Of a stretch of DNA of 62,953 nt, positions 1 through 7,578 are shown one piece after another; the first letter of the stretch is position 1, and every line of letters begins with the position of its first letter. The translations under genes and the position numbers were made by a program. The notes beneath the pieces are model-generated. The model was not told where the DNA came from and did no database searches. It saw only the letters and a program-made list of their open reading frames with translations. The DNA comes from Gammaproteobacteria bacterium. Lineage in GTDB: Bacteria > Pseudomonadota > Gammaproteobacteria > Steroidobacterales > Steroidobacteraceae. Location: positions 1 through 62,953 of the forward strand of contig PKRE01000011.1 of NCBI GenBank assembly GCA_017577615.1, written 5' to 3'.

Positions 1-413
1 GCTATCGAGCGGTGATGGCCGGGATCAAGACACGCTTCATCACGGCCGCGGACCTGATGATCCAGCTCGCCGCAGCCAAAGCTCAAGGCCGACTGAAGGG
101 CTACTTCAACCGAGCGATCCTCGGACCGAAGCTACTCATCGTCGATGAGCTCGGCTATCTGCCCTTCGGCAGGGATGAGGCGAACTTGTTCTTCAACGTC
201 GTGGCCAAGCGTTATGAGCGTGGCAGCATGATCCTCACCAGCAACTTGCCGTTCACCCAATGGGCAACAGCACTCGCCGACGATCAGACGCTCACAGCGG
301 CGCTGCTCGATCGACTGCTGCATCACGCCCACATTGTGCAGATCACTGGCGAGAGCTATCGGCTGAAAGACAAGCGCAAAGCGGGATCAATCAAGGCTGC
401 GAAGAATCAGTAA
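1..413 (+). CDS. istB: IS21-family helper ATPase IstB, C-terminal part (5' end outside window)
   Basis: IstB is the AAA+ ATPase that assists the IstA transposase in target selection. The reading frame is open to the left edge of the window (codons from position 3), so only the last ~136 residues are seen. The Walker B segment LLIVDELGYLPF is present, followed by the sensor region ILTSNLPFTQW and the C-terminal part LLDRLLHHAHIVQITGESYRLK, all typical of IstB. The gene stops 74 bp before the inferred right end of the element. No lesion is seen in the visible part. Confidence 0.9.
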   Translation, partial: YRAVMAGIKTRFITAADLMIQLAAAKAQGRLKGYFNRAILGPKLLIVDELGYLPFGRDEANLFFNVVAKRYERGSMILTSNLPFTQWATALADDQTLTAALLDRLLHHAHIVQITGESYRLKDKRKAGSIKAAKNQ

Positions 414-422
414 CAGGGCCTG

Positions 423-483
423 GGGTGGGTCAATTTTACTTCGGCGTTTTCGGTCCAGGGTGGGTCAAAATTCAATCGGCGTT
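423..483 (+). repeat. IS21 terminal direct repeats
   Basis: Two 26-bp imperfect copies (423-448, 458-483) with a 35-bp period lie between istB and the inferred end of the element. Both begin GGGTGGGTCAA and finish with TCGGCGTT. Known IS21 elements carry such multiple terminal repeats as transposase-binding sites. Function here is by analogy. Confidence 0.65.
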
Positions 484-487
484 GACA

Positions 488-516
488 CTCAATCGAGCGA
501 TCAGGGCGCAGCATCG
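488..516. repeat. 29-bp inverted copy of the tnpB start, between IS21 end and IS66 end
   Basis: These 29 bases are the exact reverse complement of 922-950, the beginning of the IS66 tnpB gene just downstream. They sit precisely between the inferred IS21 right end (487) and the IS66 left end (517). The simplest reading is a leftover of a second, oppositely oriented IS66 copy that was interrupted by both elements. Confidence 0.7.
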
Positions 517-600
517 GTAAGCGCTCCAGCAAGCACAGTCTTCCCTGCTGAGCTGGAGACTCCCAAGCTCCGTCGCTGACATTTGGCGAGGGAGTGAGGC

Positions 601-915
601 ATGAGATCGAAGCGTTCGAAGGGCGGACGCCAGCAGTTCTGGCTTGAGCACGTGGAAGCTGCGAGGCGCAGTGGTCAGACGCTGAAGCAGTACGCGAAGG
701 CGCATGGAGTGGCGGTGAGCTCGCTGTACAACGCTGCGTTTGTGGCCAAGCGAGCGAAGCGCCGGCAAGCAGTCGTGGCGTCGGCCTTCGTGCCGGTGAG
801 GATCGAGTCGGCGGGTTCAGCGCCGATCCGGTGCCGGCTACGGCACGCAGCGGGCTGGCAGCTGGAGATGGAGCGGCTGCCCGATCCGAAGTGGCTGCGT
901 GAGCTGCTGGGGTGA
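601..915 (+). CDS. tnpA: IS66-family accessory protein TnpA
   Basis: A 104-residue basic protein matching the small first protein of IS66 elements. It has an N-terminal helix-turn-helix-like segment (roughly residues 8-50, containing QFWLEHVEAARRSGQTLKQY and GVAVSSLYN), as expected for DNA binding. The purine-rich stretch GGCGAGGGAGTGAGGC lies just before the ATG. The stop overlaps the start of tnpB by four bases (912-915), the usual coupled arrangement in IS66. The gene looks intact, but the rest of the element is broken. Confidence 0.85.
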   Translation: MRSKRSKGGRQQFWLEHVEAARRSGQTLKQYAKAHGVAVSSLYNAAFVAKRAKRRQAVVASAFVPVRIESAGSAPIRCRLRHAAGWQLEMERLPDPKWLRELLG

Positions 916-1163
916 GGCCGACGATGCTGCGCCCTGATCGCTCGATTGAGCGGGTATATCTGCATCGTGCGCCGATCGACATGCGCAAGCAGATGGACGG
1001 GCTGGCGGCGCTGGTGGAAGGGACGCTGCAGAGCGATCCGTTCTCCGGGGCGCTGTTTGTGTTCATCAACCGTCGGCGCGATAAGTTGAAGATCCTGGCA
1101 TGGGATCGCACCGGGTTCATCGTCTGGTACAAGCGCCTGGAGCAGGAGAAGTTCGCCTGGCCG
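912..1163 (+). pseudogene. tnpB: IS66-family TnpB, truncated
   Basis: The first ~84 residues match the IS66 TnpB 'Orf2' protein: a start with RPDRSIERVYLHRAPIDMRK, then GALFVFINRRRDKLKILAWD and GFIVWYKRLEQEKFAWP. Family members normally continue another 25-35 residues with a hydrophobic tail. Here the match ends at about 1163 and unrelated sequence follows. The reading frame happens to stay open through to the RAYT transposase and stops at 2432, which produces an artificial 506-codon open frame. Confidence 0.8.
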
Positions 1164-1260
1164 CCGATTCCGAGGACACGCGTCACAACGCGGTTCCTGA
1201 ACCACACCAGCGGGCGAAGGAGCGCGGTTGAAGACTGCACTCGAACGCTTGGCGAACGCT

Positions 1261-1277
1261 TGGGACACGCACGTTTC
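1261..1277. repeat. REP-like repeat, copy left of the RAYT gene
   Basis: TGGGACACGCACGTTTC here is an exact inverted match to 3391-3407. The two copies bracket the RAYT and cytochrome c genes in opposite orientation, as REP-type repeats often do around RAYT genes. Confidence 0.5.
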
Positions 1278-1445
1278 TCACAATTCAGCATGCCACGCAC
1301 GCATCCACGAAACTGGCACGCAGTCCGATCGACCGGGCGAGGTGCTGGGATGTATTTCTCCGCAAGTGAGCAGAAATTGGCGTTCCTGATGCAAGGGGAT
1401 CGCGATAACTATCTGCTGAACTTGCACCGGTTCATACATGTTGCT

Positions 1446-2432
1446 GTGACTTACCCACGTAAGAGCCTGGTTTCTCTCAGTGAGACGCCGTACTACCACG
1501 TCGTCGCTCGCTGCGTTCGAAGAGCGTGGCTGTGGGGGTTCGATGCGTACGCAGGGCGCGACTATTCGCATCGAAAGCAATGGGTGCTAGACCGTCTCGC
1601 GCAGCTTGCGTCAGTCTTCACGATTGACGTCTGTGCATACGCTATCATGTCTAATCATTACCACTTGGTGCTTCACGTGGATCGTGATCGGGCACAGCGA
1701 TTGTCTACTGAAGAAGTGGTTGAACGGTGGACACGCCTGTTCCGCGAACCTGAGATAGTCAAACGTTGGCGTACTGGCAACGCAAGTGAAGAAGAACGGG
1801 GGATCGCAGAAACCATCATCGAAAAGTGGCGCAACCGGCTCTACGATCTGAGCTGGTTCATGAAATGCATGAATGAGTACCTCGCGCGCCGTGCGAATGC
1901 TGAAGACGGATGTGACGGTCGATTCTGGCACGGACGTTTCAAGTCGCAAGCGCTACTCGATGTGGAAGGCCTCCTCACGGCAATGGCGTATGTCGATTTG
2001 AATCCGGTACGAGCCGGTGTCGCCGTGACGCCTGAGACTTCGGAGTACACGTCAGTATACGAACGGATCAAGGCTATCCGAGGCCAAGGAGCTTCACGCC
2101 ACATCTCGCGCGTCCCTCTGCTGCCGTTTCGCGCGGCCAACGCGGCACAATCTCGGCCTAGCATCCCGTTCGAGCTGCCGGAGTACTTGCAATTGGTGGA
2201 TTGGACTGGTCGCGTAATCCGACAAGACAAGCGCGGCTATATCGACCGGTCCTTACCGGCAATCATGTGCCGACTGCAGATCGATCCGACCGAGTGGCGA
2301 CAAACGATGAGACCGCGGGGTAATGTGTTCGGGCGCGCGATAGGACGCTTGAGCCGCTTACGAATCCATGCGAGCGCTTTGGGTCAACACTGGATCAGCG
2401 GGCTGCGGGTAGCTCAACGGCTATACGCCTAA
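1446..2432 (+). CDS. REP-associated tyrosine transposase (RAYT, Y1/HUH family)
   Basis: A single-strand transposase of the TnpA_REP group, ~328 residues from the GTG at 1446. The family start PRKSLVSLSETPYYHVV follows immediately. The HUH metal-binding motif is visible as SNHYHLVLHV. The candidate catalytic tyrosine lies in FMKCMNEYLARRAN, followed by the conserved GRFWHGRFKSQALLD and AYVDLNPVRAGV. RAYTs are single-copy, chromosomally domesticated transposases linked to short palindromic REP repeats. Several GGGACACGC-type repeats lie on both sides (1262, 2612, 3398, 3441 and the 4.97-5.29 kb cluster). The upstream frame runs on into tnpB, so the start was chosen from family alignment; no strong ribosome site is visible. 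Confidence 0.85.
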   Translation: MTYPRKSLVSLSETPYYHVVARCVRRAWLWGFDAYAGRDYSHRKQWVLDRLAQLASVFTIDVCAYAIMSNHYHLVLHVDRDRAQRLSTEEVVERWTRLFREPEIVKRWRTGNASEEERGIAETIIEKWRNRLYDLSWFMKCMNEYLARRANAEDGCDGRFWHGRFKSQALLDVEGLLTAMAYVDLNPVRAGVAVTPETSEYTSVYERIKAIRGQGASRHISRVPLLPFRAANAAQSRPSIPFELPEYLQLVDWTGRVIRQDKRGYIDRSLPAIMCRLQIDPTEWRQTMRPRGNVFGRAIGRLSRLRIHASALGQHWISGLRVAQRLYA

Positions 2433-2713
2433 TGTTCCAAGGCGACGGGCGCTTAGGGTCGGTGTGGTGTGTTGCCCGAGCTTCGCAAAGCACTACCTCG
2501 AGACCATAGGGTCGAAGTCTACGAAAGAGCGCCGTCTGAGGGCAGAGTAGCGCCAAACAGTGTATTGGTTGCAGCGGTGCGATGCAGGCGCAGCTGGGTA
2601 GGATGTTAGGTGCGTGTCCCACACGGCACGTGCATGTCCTGAGGACGCGGACTGAGGACGCGGAACTCCATCGCAGGTGTCGCGTTCATCGAGGAAATGC
2701 GGAAGGTGAGCCC
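2433..2713. other. Spacer with REP-like motif and 12-bp tandem repeat
   Basis: No gene is supported here. The spacer contains GCGTGTCCC at 2612-2620, a related GTGCATGTCC at 2630-2639, and two copies of CTGAGGACGCGG (2639-2650, 2652-2663). Possible further remains of the REP-like family. Confidence 0.4.
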
Positions 2714-3103
2714 GTGGTTTGTGTCGTTGCACGCTTAGGAGTGGTGTCGCTCATGGCGGCGGCTACGGCGCCGATGTTGTCGGCGGGAGAAGCCACGAAA
2801 TCGTTACAGGCCACGTTCAATAACAGATGCCGTACCTGCCATTCCATTAGGCCTGACGACCATCGGCTCGGTCCTTCGCTTCACGGAATCGTCGGGCGGA
2901 AGGCAGGGCAGTCGGCCTTCCCAGCATATTCGGAGGCAATGCGTACCTCCGGCATCGTATGGGATGCACAGATTCTCGACCGATTCATCGAGGATCCTGA
3001 AGCTGTCGTGCCCGGGAACAACATGCAACCATACCCAGGCATCACGGATCCTGGCGAACGTAAGGCGATCGTCGAATACCTCGTATCGCTCGGCGAAGAG
3101 TGA
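2714..3103 (+). CDS. Periplasmic class I cytochrome c
   Basis: A small electron carrier of about 129 residues. The GTG at 2714 is preferred because GGAAGGTGAG lies just upstream and because it gives a clean signal peptide (hydrophobic residues 2-22, ending near LSAGEA). Haem attachment is by CRTCH (residues 39-43). The distal methionine ligand is probably Met104 in GNNMQPYPG. The layout and GPSLHGIVGRKAG segment resemble cytochrome c2/c550-type proteins. It stands alone between mobile-element debris and metY, so its redox partner cannot be inferred. The frame is open further upstream (to 2582), but that part has no signal-like character. Confidence 0.85.
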   Translation: MVCVVARLGVVSLMAAATAPMLSAGEATKSLQATFNNRCRTCHSIRPDDHRLGPSLHGIVGRKAGQSAFPAYSEAMRTSGIVWDAQILDRFIEDPEAVVPGNNMQPYPGITDPGERKAIVEYLVSLGEE

Positions 3104-3523
3104 TCCAGTAACTCGAGCTTAGCGGCGTAATGGCATAAGCGTGGTGTACGCTTCAGGTGCCGCCTGAACGCGCCGTGAGGCTCTGATGGCATTGAGAGTT
3201 CGCTCTGGCTCTGCCTTTCCGAATCTATCCCCCGGTCAGGATTGCACAGGGACACCGGACACGAGCGGACACCAGCGGACACCAGGGGCACGTGAGAGGC
3301 CGAGGACGATCCGATCGATAACGACCTCGTGCCCAAAAGAAGCGTCAGTCTAGTCGAGTGGTTTCGGACACACCGACGCTTGCTACGGTCGAAACGTGCG
3401 TGTCCCAGGATTTGCGGCAGAGGCAGAGGGGTATGAAAGTGCGTGTCCCAGGCTAGGGTGTGCAGTCCGGGAAGTGCATGTCCCGGAGCGAGTGGGCCGA
3501 TCCTCGACCCACTCGCTCGATAC
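3104..3523. other. Intergenic region rich in GTGTCC-type repeats
   Basis: No credible gene. It holds closely spaced GGACAC units (3249-3283) and two GCGTGTCCCA copies (3398-3407, 3441-3450), each preceded by GT. A diverged GTGCATGTCCC follows near 3474-3484. These match the motif family found left of the RAYT and at 4.97-5.29 kb. Confidence 0.5.
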
Positions 3524-4798
3524 TTAGGCGCTTGCCAGCAGTGCTTGATCGAGGTCTTCGAGAATGTCTTCGATGTCTTCGATGCCGACTGAGAGGCGGA
3601 TCATCTCCGGCGTGACGCCGACCTTGCGCTGCTCTTCCTCTGTCAGCTGACGATGGGTCGTGGAGGCCGGATGGCATGCAAGGGACTTGGCATCGCCGAT
3701 GTTGACCAAGCGCTTGAAAAGCTTCAGCGCATCGTAGAACTTCACGCCTGCCTCGAACCCTCCCTTGACTCCGAAGGTCAGAATGCCCGACGCGCGTCCT
3801 TTCATGTATTTCTGCGCGAGCTCGTAGTGTGGATGGTCCTTCAGGCCTGCGTAGCTCACCCATTCCACGCGCTTGTGCTCCTTCAAGAACTCGGCCACCC
3901 GTTGGGCATTCTGGCAGTGGCGTTCCATGCGCAGCGGCAGCGTTTCGATGCCCTGCAGGAGGAGGAAGGCGTTGAACGGCGAGAGCGCCGAACCAGTATT
4001 ACGCAGCGGCACGGTGCGCGCACGGCCGATATAGGCTGCCGGCCCGAGCGCATCGACGTAGACGATGCCGTGATACGACGGCTCGGGCTCGGAGAACATC
4101 GGATAGCGCTCTTTGTGCTCGGCCCACGGGAACTGGCCGGAGTCGACGATCACGCCGCCCAGCGTGGTGCCGTGGCCGCCCATGTACTTGGTCGCTGAAT
4201 GCACCACGATGTCCGCACCGTACTCGATGGGCTTCAGGAGCACAGGCGTCGCAACGGTGTTGTCCACGATCGTGGCGATTCCGTGGCTGCGAGCCATCTG
4301 CGCGACCGCGGCTACGTCAACGATGTTACCTGCGGGGTTGCCGATCGTCTCGAAAAAGATCGCCTTCGTACGCTTGTCGATCAATTTTTCGAGGTCTGCC
4401 GCTGTGTCGCCGTCTGCAAACCGCACTTCGATGCCCAGCTTGGGCAGCATGTGAGCGAACAGGGTGTAGGTTCCACCGTACAGTTGCGGCACCGTGACGA
4501 TGTTGTCGCCCGCTTCCGCGAGATTGATGATCGCGTAGTGGATCGCCGCGCTACCTGCCGACAGTGCCAAACTCCCGACACCGCCCTCGAGCATCGCCAC
4601 GCGTTTTTCGAGCACATCCGTGGTCGGATTCATGATCCGGGTATAGATGTTGCCCGGTACGGCCAGATTAAAGAGGTCTGCCCCGTGCTGGGCGTTGTCG
4701 AACTCATAGGCGACGGTTTGATAGATCGGGGTGGCTACGGCCTTGGTGGTGGGCTCGGTCTCGTAGCCGCCGTGAATGGCAATTGTCTGGTCTCTCAT
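3524..4798 (-). CDS. metY: O-acetylhomoserine sulfhydrylase (MetY), PLP-dependent
   Basis: A Cys/Met-metabolism PLP enzyme of 424 residues that makes homocysteine from O-acetylhomoserine and sulfide, in the cytoplasm. The start at 4798 (MRDQTIAIHGG) is preferred over a frame extending 19 codons upstream, because family proteins begin this way and GAGA lies just before the ATG. Visible landmarks: TPIYQTVAYEF, the phosphate-binding LSAGSAA, Tyr107 in PQLYGG, the cofactor-facing IVDNT (Asp179), and the PLP lysine Lys204 in SATKYMGGHG. The C-terminal ETLPLRMERH and LVNIGDAKSLACHPASTTH are typical of the MetY branch rather than of cystathionine enzymes. It appears to be a single-gene unit; no SAM riboswitch was recognised upstream. 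Confidence 0.93.
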   Translation of the reverse strand: MRDQTIAIHGGYETEPTTKAVATPIYQTVAYEFDNAQHGADLFNLAVPGNIYTRIMNPTTDVLEKRVAMLEGGVGSLALSAGSAAIHYAIINLAEAGDNIVTVPQLYGGTYTLFAHMLPKLGIEVRFADGDTAADLEKLIDKRTKAIFFETIGNPAGNIVDVAAVAQMARSHGIATIVDNTVATPVLLKPIEYGADIVVHSATKYMGGHGTTLGGVIVDSGQFPWAEHKERYPMFSEPEPSYHGIVYVDALGPAAYIGRARTVPLRNTGSALSPFNAFLLLQGIETLPLRMERHCQNAQRVAEFLKEHKRVEWVSYAGLKDHPHYELAQKYMKGRASGILTFGVKGGFEAGVKFYDALKLFKRLVNIGDAKSLACHPASTTHRQLTEEEQRKVGVTPEMIRLSVGIEDIEDILEDLDQALLASA

Positions 4799-5715
4799 TT
4801 TGATCTCTGCAAGAAAACAGCGGGAACCGCGGAGTGTCTTCGGATTGCCGCACAAAATCTAGACGGGGCCTGCTCGGCCAGTCGCTGAGTCAGCAGATCA
4901 GCCGGAACACGCAGATCGGAGGGGACAAACCGGCGAGACGCAGGCGGCACGGAAATCGGAAATAGGGAAATAGGGACACGCGGACAAAGCCGGACAAAGC
5001 CGGGACGGACAAGGAAATAGGGACACGCGGACAACGGAAATAGGGACACGCGGGCAAAGCCGGACAAAGCCGGGACGGACAAAGCCGGGATACCCAGGCA
5101 GCTGGTAGCGGGGCGTGCACAGCAAAGCCAAGCTCAGGAGACGCAGTTGGCGGGAACAGGCCAGCAGAGCAGACAAGACAGGCACGCGACTCGCGGCGGG
5201 GCGGAATCCCACCGCGGGACACGCAGGCGCCGAACGCGCCGGAGCCGGATCATACGGGACACGCAGGCGCCGACAGAGCGAGGACACGCAGCTCGCAGCG
5301 GGGTGGGCGTGCTAACGGATGGCGTATTCGCACGTTCCGCCTGCTGCCTCGCGGCCGCCGTTTACACAGCGAGGCCGTCCCCCATCTGCGAATCTTTCTC
5401 AGACCGTGTCCCTTACCCCAGGCAGGACGCGTGGCTGGCCAAGCGCGACCGCACGATGGCAAACTCGCCCGTTTGCCACGACGGCAACGCGAGCGCTACT
5501 GAAGGTGAGTGAGGACGCGGCAGATCTCGCCGCAAGGTGTCAGAGCGCGAGCGGGCGCCATCGCGCTGTGATCTGCCGTCGAGCGGCGTACTTGGTCCTG
5601 CTCGGACCGCACGCCGGACCGGTCCTCTGGTTCTGATGTAGCTTGTCTCGCCAACTGGAGCGGCCAATTCCGTTCGCCAACCCTTGTCGTTTCGCGCTCT
5701 GAGAACAGAACAATT
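4799..5715. repeat. Repeat-rich intergenic region with nested GGGACACGC units
   Basis: About 0.9 kb without a credible gene. An 18-bp unit GGAAATAGGGACACGCGG occurs three times exactly (4966-4983, 5013-5030, 5036-5053). A 28-bp block (4985-5012) recurs exactly at 5055-5082. An 18-bp unit GGGACACGCAGGCGCCGA occurs at 5216-5233 and 5256-5273, with a further GGACACGC at 5282-5289. All share the GGGACACGC core seen next to the RAYT gene. Spacing is irregular and the units are nested, unlike a CRISPR array. From about 5300 to 5715 no repeats or RNA genes are evident. Confidence 0.7.
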
Positions 5716-6327
5716 GTGACGAACATCAGCACGGTTATCTTCGATCTGGGCAATGTATTGATCGACTGGAATCCGCGGCACCTCTACCGAAAGATTTTCG
5801 CCGATGTGGCCGAGATGGAGCGCTTCCTTGCCGAGGTGTGTCATCCCGAATGGAACGAACGGCAAGATGCCGGGCGCAGCTGGGCCGAGGCCATCGCAGA
5901 GGCGATCGCTAGACATCCCACCTACGAGGCGCAGATTCGCGCGTACCGCGACCGTTGGGACGAGATGCTCGGCGGCCCGATCGAGGACACAGTGGCATTG
6001 TTGCGGGACTTGCGCGACTGCGACGTCCGCTTGCTGGCCCTGACGAACTGGTCGCAGGATACTTTTCCAATCGCGCTCGAGCGCTACGAATTCTTGCGTT
6101 GGTTCGAGGGCATTCTCGTCTCCGGAGGAGTCGGGCTGATCAAGCCCGATCCGGCGATCTTTCGCTTGCTGATCGAACGTTTCTCTGTCGACGTCCCGCG
6201 CGCCATCTTCATCGACGACAGCCCCCGTAACGTGCAGGGAGCGCGCGAGGTGGGCTTGCGGTCTATCCACTTCACGGGTGCTGCGACCCTGCGAGCGCAG
6301 CTGCGGGAGCTGGGTTTGCCGGTTTGA
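5716..6327 (+). CDS. HAD-superfamily phosphatase, YihX-like
   Basis: A cytoplasmic haloacid-dehalogenase-fold hydrolase of 203 residues starting at GTG 5716. The four HAD motifs are visible. Motif I is VIFDLGNVLIDW (nucleophile Asp10, though the usual second aspartate two residues on is Asn-like here). Motif II is ALTNWS, motif III has the lysine of LIKPDPAIF, and motif IV is FIDDSPRNVQGA. The order and the DLGNVL motif fit the YihX subgroup, some of which dephosphorylate alpha-D-glucose 1-phosphate. The substrate here is not determined. It lies upstream of a MarC-type gene in the same direction with a 130-bp gap, so co-transcription is possible but not shown. Confidence 0.85.
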   Translation: MTNISTVIFDLGNVLIDWNPRHLYRKIFADVAEMERFLAEVCHPEWNERQDAGRSWAEAIAEAIARHPTYEAQIRAYRDRWDEMLGGPIEDTVALLRDLRDCDVRLLALTNWSQDTFPIALERYEFLRWFEGILVSGGVGLIKPDPAIFRLLIERFSVDVPRAIFIDDSPRNVQGAREVGLRSIHFTGAATLRAQLRELGLPV

Positions 6328-6459
6328 GAGGGGAGTGGGTAATAGGGGGAGGCGTGCGTGTGTTGTCTACGTCTACAGCCGAGGTGGGCGCTTGCGAGAA
6401 GCCGGCGTGCCGCGCAATAGTGTCTGCCGTTCTCATTTTCGCGTACCTGGGCGTTTCGC

Positions 6460-7047
6460 ATGACGGATATCGGCTCGGCGATCGTCACCTTGTTTCTCAT
6501 CATGGATCCGTTGGGGAACGTTCCGATTTTCCTGTCCGTGCTGAAGAACGTTCCTCGGCATCGCCGGCGCAGAATCGTCGTGCGCGAGGTGCTGATTGCC
6601 TATGGCGTGCTGCTCGTGTTCATGCTGCTCGGTGATCGGTTCCTACAGATCCTCCACATCGAACAGGAGACGATCAGCATTGCCGGCGGCATCGTGCTGT
6701 TCCTCATCGCTGTGCGCATGATCTTTCCCCAGCGAGGCAGCTTCAGCGATTCGCCTGAAGGTGAGCCGCTCGTCGTTCCGCTTGCAGTACCACTGATCGC
6801 CGGTCCTTCCGCAATGGCTGCGCTGCTACTGCTACAACGGGCCGACCCAAGCGCCACGGTGGAACTCTGGCTCGCGTTGACGGTGGCGTGGGCTTTGACG
6901 GCCGCGATCTTGATTGCCGCGCCGTTCTTTTATCGTGTGCTCGGCGAACGCGGTCTGGCGGCGATGGAACGTTTGATGGGCATGGTGCTCGTGATGATCA
7001 GCGTGCAGATGGGCTTGAACGGGGTCCGTGCTTTCATGACCCATTGA
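6460..7047 (+). CDS. MarC-family integral membrane protein
   Basis: A 195-residue inner-membrane protein of the MarC/YhgN family (UPF0056) with about six hydrophobic segments. Typical family signatures are present: FLIMDPLGNVPIFLSVL near the N-terminus, the ISIAGGIVLFLIAVRMIF helix, and PLAVPLIAGPSAMAALLLL in the middle. Despite the name, MarC proteins are not established drug-resistance factors and their transport role is unknown. The ATG at 6460 directly begins the first helix (MTDIGSAIVTLFLIMDPLG). Confidence 0.88.
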   Translation: MTDIGSAIVTLFLIMDPLGNVPIFLSVLKNVPRHRRRRIVVREVLIAYGVLLVFMLLGDRFLQILHIEQETISIAGGIVLFLIAVRMIFPQRGSFSDSPEGEPLVVPLAVPLIAGPSAMAALLLLQRADPSATVELWLALTVAWALTAAILIAAPFFYRVLGERGLAAMERLMGMVLVMISVQMGLNGVRAFMTH

Positions 7048-7131
7048 GGAGAAGCTGCTGTCAGGCATGCTCTATCGCGGAACTAGTCAGCTGCGCAGCG
7101 CGTCCCGTGAGTGATCATCACGGAGACCATC

Positions 7132-7491
7132 ATGAAGCATCTCAAGACGACATTATTCGGTTTGGTCGCAGTCGCCTTCGTCAGCGCGGCGCCTTGGGCA
7201 CAGAACCAACCGACCGAAGAGAGCGATCCTGCCGCGGCGTCGAGCCCTCATCAAAGAGAAGCCACGTCCACGGAGGCGCAAGAAGCAGCGCCGACGCGCG
7301 ATTCCGATCCCGCAGCGAGCTCGTCACCTCATCAGCGTGAGACGACGCGCACTGCCACCGGAGACGAGGAGAGCCAAATTCTTTCCTGCGTGCAGCGCAT
7401 GCGCGCGCAGAACGATGCGCTTTCGGCCGACCAGGCGCGCAAGGCGTGCGAGCAGCAGATGCGCCAGCAGCGACGCGAAGGTGCGGGCTGA
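7132..7491 (+). CDS. Secreted small protein with internal repeat, unknown function
   Basis: About 119 residues from the ATG at 7132 (an upstream in-frame start at 7111 is less likely, since GGAGA lies just before 7132). Residues 1-24 form a clear signal peptide (MKHLKTTLFGLVAVAFVSA...). The mature part is polar and low-complexity and holds two copies of a repeat built on SDPAA-x-SSPHQRE-x-T (near residues 31-45 and 59-73). A short C-terminal alpha-helical region follows with two cysteines (ILSCVQRM and RKACEQQM), which could form a disulfide. No family was recognised. It probably sits in the periplasm. Confidence 0.6.
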   Translation: MKHLKTTLFGLVAVAFVSAAPWAQNQPTEESDPAAASSPHQREATSTEAQEAAPTRDSDPAASSSPHQRETTRTATGDEESQILSCVQRMRAQNDALSADQARKACEQQMRQQRREGAG

Positions 7492-7578
7492 AGTAAGTAG
7501 CGTAGTCCCATTGTAGTGACCCTAGATCGCGGTCGAGCGGGTGCGGCCGCAAATCGGAGGGTCACGTACAATGGGCGC

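Larger units (their letters stand above)
1..487 (+). mobile_element. IS21-family insertion sequence, right-hand part
   Basis: The window opens inside an IS21-family element. It holds the 3' part of the istB helper gene, then a short non-coding tail carrying two imperfect 26-bp direct repeats (423-448 and 458-483), each starting GGGTGGGTCA and ending CGGCGTT. Repeated transposase-binding sequences at the ends and a terminal ...CA are typical of IS21. I place the right end near 487, where the sequence reads GTTGACA. The istA gene and left end lie outside the window, so activity cannot be judged. Confidence 0.75.
517..1163 (+). mobile_element. IS66-family insertion sequence, truncated
   Basis: The left end begins at 517 with GTAAGCG, the conserved tip of IS66-family terminal inverted repeats, about 84 bp before tnpA. 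The element contains complete tnpA and the first ~84 codons of tnpB, then homology stops near 1163. The large transposase gene tnpC and the right end are missing, so the element cannot move by itself. Confidence 0.75.

Noticed and set aside
407..1300. Long minus-strand frame over the IS region (297 codons)
   Set aside because: It lies opposite istB end, tnpA and tnpB and shows no family features; typical shadow frame in GC-rich DNA.
912..2432. One 506-codon open frame joining TnpB and a RAYT
   Set aside because: The first 84 residues match IS66 TnpB and the last ~330 match RAYTs, with unrelated sequence between. It is an accidental read-through of a truncated gene, not a real fusion protein.
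4799..4920. SAM-type riboswitch before metY
   Set aside because: No recognisable SAM-I, SAM-II or SAH core could be found; the region is mostly repeats.
4935..5095. Possible CRISPR array
   Set aside because: Repeats are nested, of differing length and irregular spacing without unique spacers of constant size.
4890..5287. Proline/cysteine-rich minus-strand frames across the repeat block
   Set aside because: They only translate the repeats, giving low-complexity sequence with no ribosome site.
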